Shown here: positions 15,653 to 24,310 of the stretch, piece by piece
Numbering within the stretch: position 1 is the first letter of the stretch
How the letters are laid out: each line of letters opens with the position of its first letter
Source of the DNA: Paenibacillus_E qinlingensis
Lineage (GTDB): Bacteria > Bacillota > Bacilli > Paenibacillales > NBRC-103111
NCBI RefSeq assembly: GCF_028746185.1
Contig: NZ_JAQIVH010000055.1
Coordinates: forward strand, 558,001-622,000
Length of the DNA: 64,000 nt
Direction: 5' to 3'
Translations under genes and position numbers: made by a program
The notes under the pieces: generated by a model
Seen by the model: only the letters and a program-made list of their open reading frames with translations
Databases searched by the model: none
Told to the model about the DNA's origin: nothing

Positions 15653-16528
15653 TTAGTAGGAAACACGATCCGCTCGCAGCGCCTTGAACTGCAGGATCGT
15701 TAACACAGATAACAAGATCAGAAATAAAACAGAACCCGCAGATGCCATGCCGAACGAGTAGTTCGCAAAAGCGGTGTGATAAATATAGGTGGTCAAAATT
15801 TCCGTTGCATAATTGGGTCCACCGTCTGTCATTGTAAAAATGAGATCAAATGCTTTGAACGATTGAATCGTTGTATATGCAATAACTATAGTTGCTGAAG
15901 GCGCTAAAAGCGGCCATGTTACCTTACGAAACACCTGAAATTTGTTGCCTCCATCGATCTTCGCAGCCTCGTAGAGCTCTTCTGGGATCGCATGCAGCCC
16001 CGCCACAAACACAATCATCATTTGCCCAGCATGAGCCCAAACTTGCACGCCAGCAATGGAAAATAGCGCTATTTTTACCCCGCCAATCCAGTTCTGACCA
16101 TAAGCCCCCAAGCCCACTTCCTTCAATAAGGAATTGATAAGACCAAGCGATGGATCATACATAAACGACCAGATCAACCCTACCGCAACAGATGATAAGA
16201 TTGTCGGGAAAAAGTAAAGAGCTCGAAGGAATACGTGAATCTTCGTATTTTTTACTAATAGCAGTGCAAGAGCAAGTGAAAGCACCGTCTGTGCAATCAC
16301 AACCGCAAGCATGAACTTCGTGTTATTCCATAGCGCTTTTTGGAACACGATATTATGCAAAGTTTTGGCGTAATTGTTCAGACCAACAAGCTGATAGGAC
16401 GGCGAGATGCCGTCCCAGTCAGTGAAGGAATAAAACAATCCGTATAGTGTCGGCACCATGAACAGAGCTAGATAAAGCAGCGTACCTGGCAAAAGGAACA
16501 ACCATAAGACGGATCGATTATGGCTCAT
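15653..16528 (-). CDS. Carbohydrate ABC transporter permease, MalF type
   Basis: This 291-residue protein has six membrane helices and the EAA loop EAAKIDGGNKFQVFRKVTWPLLAP. The MTDGGPNYATEILTTYIYHTAF segment near the C-terminus is typical of MalF/UgpA permeases of CUT1 importers. It starts one base after the binding protein stop and is followed by the MalG-type gene after 22 bases. It would form the transport channel heterodimer with that protein. Confidence 0.93.
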   Translation of the reverse strand: MSHNRSVLWLFLLPGTLLYLALFMVPTLYGLFYSFTDWDGISPSYQLVGLNNYAKTLHNIVFQKALWNNTKFMLAVVIAQTVLSLALALLLVKNTKIHVFLRALYFFPTILSSVAVGLIWSFMYDPSLGLINSLLKEVGLGAYGQNWIGGVKIALFSIAGVQVWAHAGQMMIVFVAGLHAIPEELYEAAKIDGGNKFQVFRKVTWPLLAPSATIVIAYTTIQSFKAFDLIFTMTDGGPNYATEILTTYIYHTAFANYSFGMASAGSVLFLILLSVLTILQFKALRADRVSY

Positions 16529-16529
16529 C

Positions 16530-17840
16530 TTATTTCACGAGATGCTGATCGATAATCGCTTGCGCTTCTTTCGCTGCATCTTGTGGCGATTTACCGCTTA
16601 GCACGGCTTGAATGGAGTTTGTGACCGCTTTTTGATTATCCGCATTGGTAATGCTAAAGCGCGGTTGGAACAATGTTTTCCTAGTTGACCATTCCGTCGC
16701 CACTTGTAATTCAGGCGTTGTGTATTGTACATCTTTCACCGTGACATTCTGCCCGGTTTCATTCGCATAGGTCGCTGCTATCTCTTTTTTGCTCAAAAAC
16801 TCAATGAATTTCTTCGCCTCTGCAGGATGCTTCGATTTGCTATTCACCGCTAACATAAACGTACTTGTGTGTACGCCCTCGAATTTCGCTTGATCAGCTG
16901 AGACGGTAATCGGAGCCAAAAGTTTTTGCTCAAGGTTTGGATTTTGCTTTTTATTTTGAGCCAATTGATAGGAACCGCTGGCAAGAATCGCTGCTTTTTC
17001 CTGAATGAACAACGCACCAGCAGCTGCATCTTTTGTACCAAGCGCATCTTGTTGCAAGTAGCCTTTGTCATTCAATTCTTTGAATTGTGTCAAGGTTTTC
17101 ACCCAGAACTCATCGGTTAATTTCGCTTGGCCCGCTTCTACTTTCGTGAAAATATCTGTACTCGGTTGATTATTCATCACCATGGTGTTCATGAATTGTC
17201 CCGGCCCAATATCCGCTCCTGCAAACGCAATTGGGATAATACCGTTCTTTTTCAACGTCTCGCAAAGAGCCAAGAAACCAGCCCAATCCTTCGGAGGCGT
17301 TAAATTAAACTTTTGAAACAATTTCACGTTGTAAATCGGATCGTTATAAACGAGCTGGTACGGAACAGCTACCTGTTTGCCGTCTTTTTTACCAACTTGA
17401 ATGAGCGTGTCATTAAAATTACTTAGAAACTTCTCGCCGGATAGATCGGAGAATACGCCTGCTTTAGCCAACGCTTCGAACTGTGCACCAGGGAACGATG
17501 TGAACACGTCTCCGACAGAACCATCCCCCAGCTTCGCTTGGGCTGTGGATTGATATTGCTCGGATGGCATGGTTTGCATTTCGACTTTGATGTTCGGGTT
17601 CTCCGCTTGGAACTTCGCAATAATGCCATTAAGCGAGTTCACATCCTCCCCGCGCCAGTGTAGGAAGGAGATCGTGACAGGCTTTGCGGACGCTGTAGCG
17701 GCTGCCGTACTCGGTGCTGTAGAAGCCGTTGATGCCGCTGGGCTCGCCCCTGTAGATGAGGAGGAACCGCATGCTGTCAGCAAGGAAACGATAGAAAGTG
17801 AGGCAACAAGGAAACTGTATTTTAGTTTAGATTTACGCAT
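16530..17840 (-). CDS. Extracellular sugar-binding lipoprotein of an ABC importer
   Basis: This 436-residue protein has a lipoprotein signal peptide ending LSIVSLLTACGSSSS, with Cys 24 as the lipidated residue, a Ser/Thr/Ala-rich linker, and a family 1 solute-binding domain beginning TISFLHWRGEDVNSLNGII. It would deliver substrate to the two following permeases. The context, with an SsuD-like monooxygenase 21 bases upstream, raises the possibility that the ligand is a sulfonated sugar. That is inference only. Confidence 0.93.
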   Translation of the reverse strand: MRKSKLKYSFLVASLSIVSLLTACGSSSSTGASPAASTASTAPSTAAATASAKPVTISFLHWRGEDVNSLNGIIAKFQAENPNIKVEMQTMPSEQYQSTAQAKLGDGSVGDVFTSFPGAQFEALAKAGVFSDLSGEKFLSNFNDTLIQVGKKDGKQVAVPYQLVYNDPIYNVKLFQKFNLTPPKDWAGFLALCETLKKNGIIPIAFAGADIGPGQFMNTMVMNNQPSTDIFTKVEAGQAKLTDEFWVKTLTQFKELNDKGYLQQDALGTKDAAAGALFIQEKAAILASGSYQLAQNKKQNPNLEQKLLAPITVSADQAKFEGVHTSTFMLAVNSKSKHPAEAKKFIEFLSKKEIAATYANETGQNVTVKDVQYTTPELQVATEWSTRKTLFQPRFSITNADNQKAVTNSIQAVLSGKSPQDAAKEAQAIIDQHLVK

Positions 17841-17861
17841 GGATAGGACCCTCCTAATTGG

Positions 17862-19061
17862 TTAAATAGTTGTGGTGGATTGTGCTTCTTGCAAGGCAAG
17901 CTTTTGTTGCCATTTCTCTCTAAAAAGTGGAAGCGCAGCCTGTCCGAAGGTTTCTGCCTCTTCTAAATGTGGGTAACCCGATAGAATAAAAGATGAGATG
18001 CCGAGCTCCGCATATTCGACCAAACGATCTGCTACTTGATCGGCTGTGCCGACAATGAGAATGGCTCCACCCGAGCGAACGAGCGATAAACCTGTCCACA
18101 AGTTCGGCCCAACGACGAATTGTTGGTTCTTGGAGAGCTCACGAAGATCGTTTTGACGCTGTTGATTCGTTGCATCTGTTTTGGCGAAAGCTTGCTGCGC
18201 TTGCTCGATAGCTTCCGGTGATACCTTGGAAATACTCTCCCAAGCCGCGGCCCAAGCTTCTTCCTCGGTATCTCGCACTAATACTTGTGCACGAAGTCCG
18301 TAACGAAGGGGACGATCTATTCCTGTTTCTTCGCGATACTCGGCGCGCACCGTTTCGATTTCAATCATTTGCTCGCGTATCCAATCGTGCGGTTCTCCCC
18401 ACATGAGGTAGGTATCGGCAACTTCTACAGCCAATCTTTTGGCAACAGGCGAGCTCCCTCCTAGATAAAACGGCGGATGCGGCTTCTGCACCGTGAACGG
18501 CGAGCTAACGGGACGATTGAACTGGTAGTACTTCCCTTGATAGAGCTTCTTCTCTTTGGCGGGTTCGTCTTTGGTTGTGTCCGCAAACTCGGAAGCTGAA
18601 AGGACATCCGTTTCTGTCCACGCTTGCTGCATAACCTCTACGTATTCTTTTGCCCTCTCGTATCGTTCGTCGTGTGCATGAGCAAGCGGATCCCCCAGCT
18701 CTTCCAGATCCTGCACGGAGCTGCCGGTTACGACGTTAATCATCGCGCGGCCCCCTGATAGAACATCCAAGGCTGCGCCCATTCGAGCTGCCAATACCGG
18801 AGCTACGAGTCCCGGTCTAACCGCAACCAGCGGTCTCAACGTCGTCGTGTGACTCATAACGGCAGATCCTACAACCCAGGCATCCAAGCAGGCACCGCCA
18901 GTTGGAATAAGTACAAATTCAAAGCCCGATTTCTCGGCTGTTTGTGCAACTTGAATCAAGTAGTCTAATGTCGCTTCTCTTTCAGGGGCAACGCCTACAT
19001 ACTTGCCGTCACCAGAGGTTGGCAGGAACCAACCAAATTCGATTTCTTTATGTTGTGTCAT
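17862..19061 (-). CDS. SsuD-like FMNH2-dependent monooxygenase
   Basis: This 399-residue LLM-class protein follows the alkanesulfonate monooxygenase pattern along its length: FGWFLPTSGDGKYVG, FVLIPTGGACLDAWVV, LRPLVAVRPGLVAPVLAARM, AMINVVTGSSVQDLEELGDP, YLGGSSPVAKRLAVEVADTY, SPEAIEQAQQAFAKTD and SSFILSGYPHLEEA. SsuD enzymes split C-S bonds using reduced flavin from a partner reductase, and none is encoded here. It heads an operon with a carbohydrate ABC importer instead of the usual ssuABC, which recalls sulfoquinovose monooxygenase (SmoC) loci. A nonsulfonate substrate cannot be excluded. Confidence 0.88.
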   Translation of the reverse strand: MTQHKEIEFGWFLPTSGDGKYVGVAPEREATLDYLIQVAQTAEKSGFEFVLIPTGGACLDAWVVGSAVMSHTTTLRPLVAVRPGLVAPVLAARMGAALDVLSGGRAMINVVTGSSVQDLEELGDPLAHAHDERYERAKEYVEVMQQAWTETDVLSASEFADTTKDEPAKEKKLYQGKYYQFNRPVSSPFTVQKPHPPFYLGGSSPVAKRLAVEVADTYLMWGEPHDWIREQMIEIETVRAEYREETGIDRPLRYGLRAQVLVRDTEEEAWAAAWESISKVSPEAIEQAQQAFAKTDATNQQRQNDLRELSKNQQFVVGPNLWTGLSLVRSGGAILIVGTADQVADRLVEYAELGISSFILSGYPHLEEAETFGQAALPLFREKWQQKLALQEAQSTTTI

Positions 19062-19144
19062 CTCAGGCTCTCCTGTCGATTAGATGGAATTGTGTAAACG
19101 ATGCAATGCGCGCTCATTGCCTTCTCCAGTGATCCGGTAGATAG

Positions 19145-19162
19145 GATCTATATCCTATAAAA
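19145..19162. promoter_or_regulatory. Palindrome in the monooxygenase/araC divergent region
   Basis: AGGATCTATATCCT is a short inverted repeat (AGGAT and ATCCT) about 85 bases before the monooxygenase start. The 288-base region between the two divergent genes also holds a weak cre-like sequence at 19093-19106 (12 of 14). These are candidate operators only. Confidence 0.25.
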
Positions 19163-19349
19163 AAGGTAGGAATAGAATGTATTAGTATCATATCAGCGGT
19201 TGCAACCTAGGGTCAATGTCAATTCGTGTTATTTTTCATTTGTCATTTTGTGGGTTATAAGATATTAGAAACATTGTCATTATCCCGATTAAGCATTACT
19301 ATGAGAAGAAAAGGGATGTGAAAATGAGTTGTTTCCTGTAGAGGAAGAT

Positions 19350-20210
19350 ATGCGTGAGGATTACCAAGAATTCTTAGACATTCATTTTTTTACGCCATCG
19401 GACTTCGAAAAGACGGGTAGCGTCTGGCCGATTCGGCTCGGATACAATATTGCTAAAAGCAATTATCATATCGGTCCACGTACAACACCCTACTACTATT
19501 TGATATTTGTCTTAGAAGGATCGGGGTCTTTTACGCAAAATAATGTCACCTATCGATTAAGCAAAAATGACATGTTCTGTCTTCTTCCAGGTGTTACACA
19601 TGAGTATTTCACGGATGAACATTGTCTGCTTCGCAAAACGTTCGTTGCATTTGACGGCAAGCAAGCCCTTCATCTTTTAGAGCGAATTGGACTTCGTCCT
19701 GAAGCGCCTTATCGAAACGGCGGGCTTACGGATCAAGCGAGGGAACTCATGGAGGAGTTCATCAGCCTAGTTAATCAGGGAGAACGGCAAGAGAGCGACT
19801 TGTCACGTTTAACTCAGTTGTATCGCATTTTCGATACGCTATCTGTCACCAACAAACCTCCAGCTTCCCACGAGCATCGCTCTCTTTCCTGGCTTCAGCA
19901 GGGTCTAGCCTATATTCAAATTCATTATGCGGAAGGCATTACCGTTGAGCGAGTCTCCGACTATGTCGGCGTGGAACGAACTCATTTTACAAAGCAGTTT
20001 AGTAAAGCCTTTGGCGTCCCGCCGATCCAATACATTCAGGACTTGAAAATGAAAGAAGCTAAGCATCTCTTATCCAACACGGAATTCACACTGACAGAAA
20101 TTGCACATTCGGTTGGTTATCCTGATTTATTTAGCTTCTCAAAAGCATTCAAAAAACAGCTCGGCCTCCCACCTACTCAATATCGCCGCGATCTAAAAAC
20201 GATGTCGTAA
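19350..20210 (+). CDS. AraC family transcriptional regulator
   Basis: The 286-residue protein has a cupin-like sensor domain (YYYLIFVLEGSGSF, LSKNDMFCLLPGVTHEYF) and a C-terminal AraC DNA-binding domain (ITVERVSDYVGVERTHFTKQFSKAFGVPPIQYI, then LTEIAHSVGYPDLFSFSKAFKKQLGLPPTQYRR). It is divergent from the SsuD-like monooxygenase and importer operon and is its likely activator. ATG 19350 follows GAGG; a TTG at 19329 is an alternative. A tiny frame MSCFL-stop (19324-19341) precedes it and might couple translation. Confidence 0.9.
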   Translation: MREDYQEFLDIHFFTPSDFEKTGSVWPIRLGYNIAKSNYHIGPRTTPYYYLIFVLEGSGSFTQNNVTYRLSKNDMFCLLPGVTHEYFTDEHCLLRKTFVAFDGKQALHLLERIGLRPEAPYRNGGLTDQARELMEEFISLVNQGERQESDLSRLTQLYRIFDTLSVTNKPPASHEHRSLSWLQQGLAYIQIHYAEGITVERVSDYVGVERTHFTKQFSKAFGVPPIQYIQDLKMKEAKHLLSNTEFTLTEIAHSVGYPDLFSFSKAFKKQLGLPPTQYRRDLKTMS

Positions 20211-20322
20211 ATCATTTATCTAACTAGTCACAAAGTGACAGAATCTCTTATTTTACACCTCTACCAAACTTATCCATTAAATGTTATTTTAATATATACA
20301 TCCTAGCGAGGGAGAGATTGCC

Positions 20323-20517
20323 ATGAAAACCATTTACGAGAATTATAGAGGATTCAAAATTAACAAAGATGAAAGCACCTATAACGCCATTCACGCGGAT
20401 CGTATTATTTTTACTCAATCGCCGCTTAGTCAGGTTCTAGATTCGATTGATCATTACATTGACGTGACGGAGAACTCGGATTCACCAGGAGATCTGTCTT
20501 CCTTTCCGCAAAATTAA
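20323..20517 (+). CDS. Small hypothetical protein, 64 residues
   Basis: The frame starts MKTIYENYRGFKINKDESTY and reads as a compact alpha/beta protein with an acidic tail (VTENSDSPGDLSSFPQN). GAGGGAGAG lies before ATG 20323. No family is recognised. It follows the AraC gene by 112 bases and precedes a structured noncoding region and terminator. Confidence 0.65.
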   Translation: MKTIYENYRGFKINKDESTYNAIHADRIIFTQSPLSQVLDSIDHYIDVTENSDSPGDLSSFPQN

Positions 20518-20644
20518 CTTACAGGCATTCCACGCATGTGGATATACGAACCAATTGGACTCATTAACGGCTAAGTTAACGCGAGCATCCACTAGTTTGG
20601 AAAGGAACGCCGGAATAGCCCTGCGGCGGTAAGAACGTGGATGC
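20518..20644 (+). other. Structured noncoding stretch before a terminator
   Basis: Several hairpins can be drawn: CCAC-GCAT-GTGG near 20530, TTAAC-GGCTAA-GTTAA near 20565, and a closing stem GCATCCAC (20585-20592) with GTGGATGC (20637-20644) enclosing CGCCG and CGGCG. It runs straight into the terminator at 20645. It could be the 3' end of the small gene's mRNA or a small RNA. No known riboswitch core was recognised. Confidence 0.4.
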
Positions 20645-20686
20645 AAAAAACGCAACTGTCCTTTTTGGGACGGTTGCGTTTTTTGT
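20645..20686 (+). terminator. Strong terminator, likely bidirectional
   Basis: AAAAAACGCAACTGTCC pairs with GGGACGGTTGCGTTTTTT around TTTTT (one mismatch region). It gives a long stem with U tracts on both strands. Confidence 0.93.
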
Positions 20687-20689
20687 ATG

Positions 20690-21250
20690 GCGGGGGAGTT
20701 AGTCGGTTGCGTCGACTAACTCCACTCGCTTGGCCTTTGTTGGGGGGGAGTTAGTCGGTTGCGTCAACTAACTCCACTCGCTTGGCCCCTGTTGGGTGGG
20801 AGTTAGTCGGTTTCATCGACTAACTCCACTCGCTTGGCCTTTGTTGGGTAGGAGTTAGTCGGTTGCGTCGACTAACTCCACTCTCTTGGCCTTTGTTGGG
20901 TGAGAGTTAGTCGGTTGCGTCGACTAACTCTGCTCTCTTGGCCTTTGTTGGGTGGGAGTTAGTCGGTTTCATCGACTAACTCCACTCTCTTGGCATTTGT
21001 TGGGTGGGAGTTAGTCGGTTTCGTCGACTAACTCCACTCGCTCGGCCTCTGCTGGGTGGGAGTTAGTCCGTTGCGTCGACTAACTCTGCTCTCTTGGCCT
21101 TTGTTGGGTGGGAGTTAGTCGGTTTTGTCGACTAACTCCACTCGCTCGGCCTTTGTTGGGTGGGAGTTAGTCGGTTTCATCGACTAACTCCACTCGCTTT
21201 GCTTCTGTCAGGTGGAGGTTAGTCGGTTGCGTCGACTAACTTCCACAAGT
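20690..21250. repeat. Tandem array A: 11 units of 52 bp, each with a palindrome
   Basis: The GAGTT of successive units starts at 20696, 20748, 20800, 20852, 20904, 20956, 21008, 21060, 21112 and 21164, all exactly 52 bp apart, with a variant last unit at 21215. Each unit holds an inverted repeat GAGTTAGTCG and CGACTAACTC around a 7-base variable loop, plus a conserved 25-bp linker containing CTTGGCCTTTGTTGGG. The array ends about ten bases before the stop codon of the isomerase-like gene. It is not CRISPR, because the linkers are conserved. Confidence 0.97.
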
Positions 21251-21255
21251 AGCAG

Positions 21256-22758
21256 CTACAAAATCACATGCTTCAGCTTCATCAGTTCCGCGACCTTCTG
21301 GAACTGCGAAGCATTATGTCCGATCGACATTGCGCAGTGATGCGTCGGCGCTTCTGCGAACCAGCGTGACATGTAAGCATCCGGATGCTCACGGAACTTC
21401 ACTGGCGTCTGTGTGTTGCCGATTTTCATGATCGGCCCGTTCGTGGACTCGCCTTCGCTTGAGATTAGCTTCAGCTTGCCATCGCCGGTCTGGGTCACAT
21501 TCAACGTCGTGATCGCCCCCGTCTTCACTTTGGCTTCCACGGATACGCCAGTGCCTTGCTTGCCGTGATACAAACCCATGCCGCGCAAAATCGGCTTTCC
21601 TTCGGAAATCGCGATATGGAACGGTCCGTCATGGCCAAGCAAAATCGTCTCGTCGATATAATCCACGACGACGATTTCCGAGAAGGAGCCGCCGACGCCA
21701 AGAATATCGCTGATTTTCATCGCAACAGCCGTCTTCAGGTCCCCTTCGCCAGAACAAGGGATGCCACGCGCAGTTAGCAGCGAGTGACCCACAATGAAGC
21801 CGCCTTGCAGCTTCTCGTACTCACCACCCGGCGCCCCGTGGTAATAGTACGATAAGGCATCTAAATCATATGCGCGCACAAGCTTCTCTTGTGCTGCTGC
21901 CACCCGACAGGACCACTCCAATTGTTCTTTCGTTGGCTTCTTTGCAATCGGATCCGAAGGGGAATCACCGCTGATTTGGAACATGTCCTGCAGTTCATCC
22001 AGTTTCTGCTTCACATCCTGCGGAGTCACTTCACGCAGCATGCGGTCCAGATCACACATTTCAAGCACTTCCACGTGTAGACCTGTCTGTGCAGAAATCA
22101 TCGTAAAATCACTGTACATATCGAGCATCCCACTATAGGTATTACCTAAGAAACCGAAGCGACTATGCTGCAAAGTTCTAGGTACTCCCGCTGCCCGCAC
22201 CCACTCTTCAATTTCCTTCCACGCACATACCGCTTCACGTCGCTCACGCGTCACTTCATCCGTCAGTGAGATGGCAGGCGTATAGTCAAGACCGAGCATG
22301 CCATTTACAACTCGAAATGGTATTCCTGCTCTATTGAACACATTAGCAAATTCAGGCACTGGACAAGCGCCACAATGAGCCAACCATTCCCCTGTCGTCG
22401 ACTGTTCATAATTAAGTCTCGCCGTTGGCTGCAAATTGAGAAATACAACAGGCGCTTTACAAATTTGATGCATAGGTAACACGGTAGAACTTGTGGAGTA
22501 GGTTGCTGCATGGCAGAAAACAAGATCTACTTGCCGCTCATTCAGCCACTCTCCTGCCTTCCGCCCTTCCCCTTCCGTATCCACAAGTCCATAGTAATAG
22601 ACGTCTGCCCATGAGGACATTTTCTGTTCAATAAAGCGTCCATATTCTTCTAATCGTTCCTCTAAACCAGGAAACTGTTCCCAGTATGCTTGTAATCCAA
22701 CAGAATATAAACCAATTCTTGGCTTGAGGCTTGCCTTAATCGCTGGGTACATTGACAT
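21256..22758 (-). CDS. L-arabinose/L-fucose isomerase family protein
   Basis: This 500-residue protein has the general plan of the arabinose/fucose isomerase superfamily: an N-terminal Rossmann-like domain (DLVFCHAATYSTSSTVLPMHQICKAPVVFLN), then PCSGEGDLKTAVAMKISDILG with a metal-binding Glu, LLGHDGPFH with a His, and a C-terminal HHCAMSIGHNASQ with another His. Overall similarity to AraA is moderate and there is no araB or araD nearby, so another aldose or sugar acid may be the substrate. It lies divergent from an AraC regulator at 22890. Its 3' end abuts the 52-bp repeat array. Confidence 0.78.
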   Translation of the reverse strand: MSMYPAIKASLKPRIGLYSVGLQAYWEQFPGLEERLEEYGRFIEQKMSSWADVYYYGLVDTEGEGRKAGEWLNERQVDLVFCHAATYSTSSTVLPMHQICKAPVVFLNLQPTARLNYEQSTTGEWLAHCGACPVPEFANVFNRAGIPFRVVNGMLGLDYTPAISLTDEVTRERREAVCAWKEIEEWVRAAGVPRTLQHSRFGFLGNTYSGMLDMYSDFTMISAQTGLHVEVLEMCDLDRMLREVTPQDVKQKLDELQDMFQISGDSPSDPIAKKPTKEQLEWSCRVAAAQEKLVRAYDLDALSYYYHGAPGGEYEKLQGGFIVGHSLLTARGIPCSGEGDLKTAVAMKISDILGVGGSFSEIVVVDYIDETILLGHDGPFHIAISEGKPILRGMGLYHGKQGTGVSVEAKVKTGAITTLNVTQTGDGKLKLISSEGESTNGPIMKIGNTQTPVKFREHPDAYMSRWFAEAPTHHCAMSIGHNASQFQKVAELMKLKHVIL

Positions 22759-22889
22759 TGAAGCATCTCCATTCGTCCATAAAATAATAGCTTTATAAAC
22801 TTATTGTAATGGCTTACTATCAAGTTAACATCCAAGGATCTTGGTTAAAAATAATAGATTCTTGCGACGATATCGGAGGCGCTTCCCAC

Positions 22890-23756
22890 ATGAAAGAAAA
22901 TTTTACAACCGCTTGGTCGGAGAACTCGATTCGTTTCATCTCTAGCCCTTCCTCATTCGCCAAAACAAACCTGTTTTACGTACAAGAAATAGGTCATTTC
23001 CATACGCTTCCAGGCTATTTCACAGAACGTGAAGGGCTTGATTCCTATTTGATAGCTTATATATTGCGGGGCACAGGACAGCTGACTTACCGAAATAACA
23101 CATATCCATTAGGAGCTCATAAGTTATTTTTCATCCATTGTGATAGCTATCATCACTATTCAACCAATCCTCAAGAGCCCCTTGAGCTACTCTGGGTCCA
23201 TTTCCACGGGAGTGCTGCAACGGCCTATTATGATCACTATGCAGCGTCACGCGAGCCTGTTTTGCAGCTAAACAACCAATCGTCCGTATCAACTATACTG
23301 CGTCAAACCTTGCAAATCCAACAACAAAGAAACGCATCAACGGAGTTCCTCACATCGAAGCTACTCGTTGAGTTGCTGACGGAGATCGTCCTCACTGCGC
23401 AACAATTAGGCTTATCCGATTCGGACAAGCCTGCTTATATCGATGCGATTTGTCAGACCCTCGAATCGAGATTTACGGAATCAATTTCATTAGAAGAGCT
23501 TGCTCGTGAACATGCTGTCAGCAAATACCACATGGCCAAACGGTTTAAACAGTATACTGGCTTCTCCCCACACGAATACCTGATTGGTATTAGGATGACC
23601 CATGCAAAGGAACGACTCAAATATTCCGATATGCCCGTATCCGAGATAGCTGCCACCGTCGGCATCGATAACGTCAGTCATTTTATCAACCTGTTCAAAG
23701 ACCGCACCGGCGACACACCGTTGGTCTACCGAAAGAAATGGCAGCGACCTCGCTGA
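22890..23756 (+). CDS. AraC family transcriptional regulator
   Basis: This 288-residue protein has a cupin-like sensor domain (LIAYILRGTGQLTYRNNTYPLGAHKLFFIHCDSYHHY) and an AraC DNA-binding domain (SISLEELAREHAVSKYHMAKRFKQYTGFSPHEYL, then VSEIAATVGIDNVSHFINLFKDRTGDTPLVYRKKW). ATG 22890 with GGAGG ten bases upstream is preferred over the open frame from 22809. Its divergent position suggests control of the isomerase-like gene. Confidence 0.9.
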   Translation: MKENFTTAWSENSIRFISSPSSFAKTNLFYVQEIGHFHTLPGYFTEREGLDSYLIAYILRGTGQLTYRNNTYPLGAHKLFFIHCDSYHHYSTNPQEPLELLWVHFHGSAATAYYDHYAASREPVLQLNNQSSVSTILRQTLQIQQQRNASTEFLTSKLLVELLTEIVLTAQQLGLSDSDKPAYIDAICQTLESRFTESISLEELAREHAVSKYHMAKRFKQYTGFSPHEYLIGIRMTHAKERLKYSDMPVSEIAATVGIDNVSHFINLFKDRTGDTPLVYRKKWQRPR

Positions 23757-24055
23757 TTGGGTGGAGCTGCGGTGCAATGTTGTCATGTAAAAAAGAAGAA
23801 ATATCCTAAATAAGACCACGGCAAGTGCCTATTTATCCATGGGATGATGGAAAGTCAACTATAAGCATTCGATAATACCCTATTTTCCAATACATTGAAT
23901 AAAAACTCTCCTTTTCGTAAGAATAAGCACTCGCAATGGTCTTAAACTGCAAATCACTTGGCATTATCGAGAAATAAGCACACCAGGGTGTGCAATTTCC
24001 ATCGCTTGAAGCCGACAAGCATTCAAATTCGTATTAGCCCAATTCGTTAAACTGT
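23757..24055. other. Gene-free stretch
   Basis: No convincing gene, hairpin or promoter was seen between the AraC stop codon and the G-rich repeat. A 61-codon frame on the minus strand lacks a ribosome binding site and recognisable protein character. Confidence 0.5.
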
Positions 24056-24063
24056 CATGATTG

Positions 24064-24178
24064 GAGTGCGGGGTGCGGGGTGCGGGGTGCGGGGTGCGGG
24101 GTCCGGGGTATGGGGTGCGGGGTGCGGAGTGCGCGGTGTGAGGTGCGAGGTGCGAGGTGCGGAGTGCAGGGTGCGGGA
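24064..24178 (+). repeat. G-rich 7-bp minisatellite (GGGTGCG)
   Basis: About 16 tandem copies of a 7-bp unit, starting as exact GGGGTGC repeats and drifting to GAGGTGC and GGAGTGC. Runs of four G every seven bases could form G-quadruplexes on the plus strand. A pyrimidine-rich block with TTTCCG-like hexamers follows at 24186-24275. No gene covers either block. Confidence 0.9.
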
Positions 24179-24310
24179 TAGTGTTGGCGGTTTCGGTTTC
24201 CGCTTACTAATTTCCGTTTCCAGTTTCCATTACCGCTTCTAATTTCCGATTCCATTTCCACTCCCGCTCTCACACAGATTCCCCGGTATTCACTCTCTAC
24301 CCCCGCCCCG

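Noticed and set aside
20584..20644. Cobalamin-type riboswitch
   Set aside because: AAAGGAA...CCGGAATAG...GGTAAGAAC looked faintly like a cobalamin core, but the conserved B12 box and order of helices are not present.
20690..21250. CRISPR array
   Set aside because: Units repeat every 52 bp with palindromes, but the segments between palindromes are conserved instead of unique, and no cas gene is present. The same holds for 31098-31626.
23833..24018. 61-codon minus-strand ORF as a small gene
   Set aside because: No ribosome binding site, and a composition that does not look like a protein.
24055..24273. Pro/His-rich ORF on the minus strand (and its plus-strand counterpart)
   Set aside because: It is only the translation of the 7-bp G-rich minisatellite, with no ribosome binding site.
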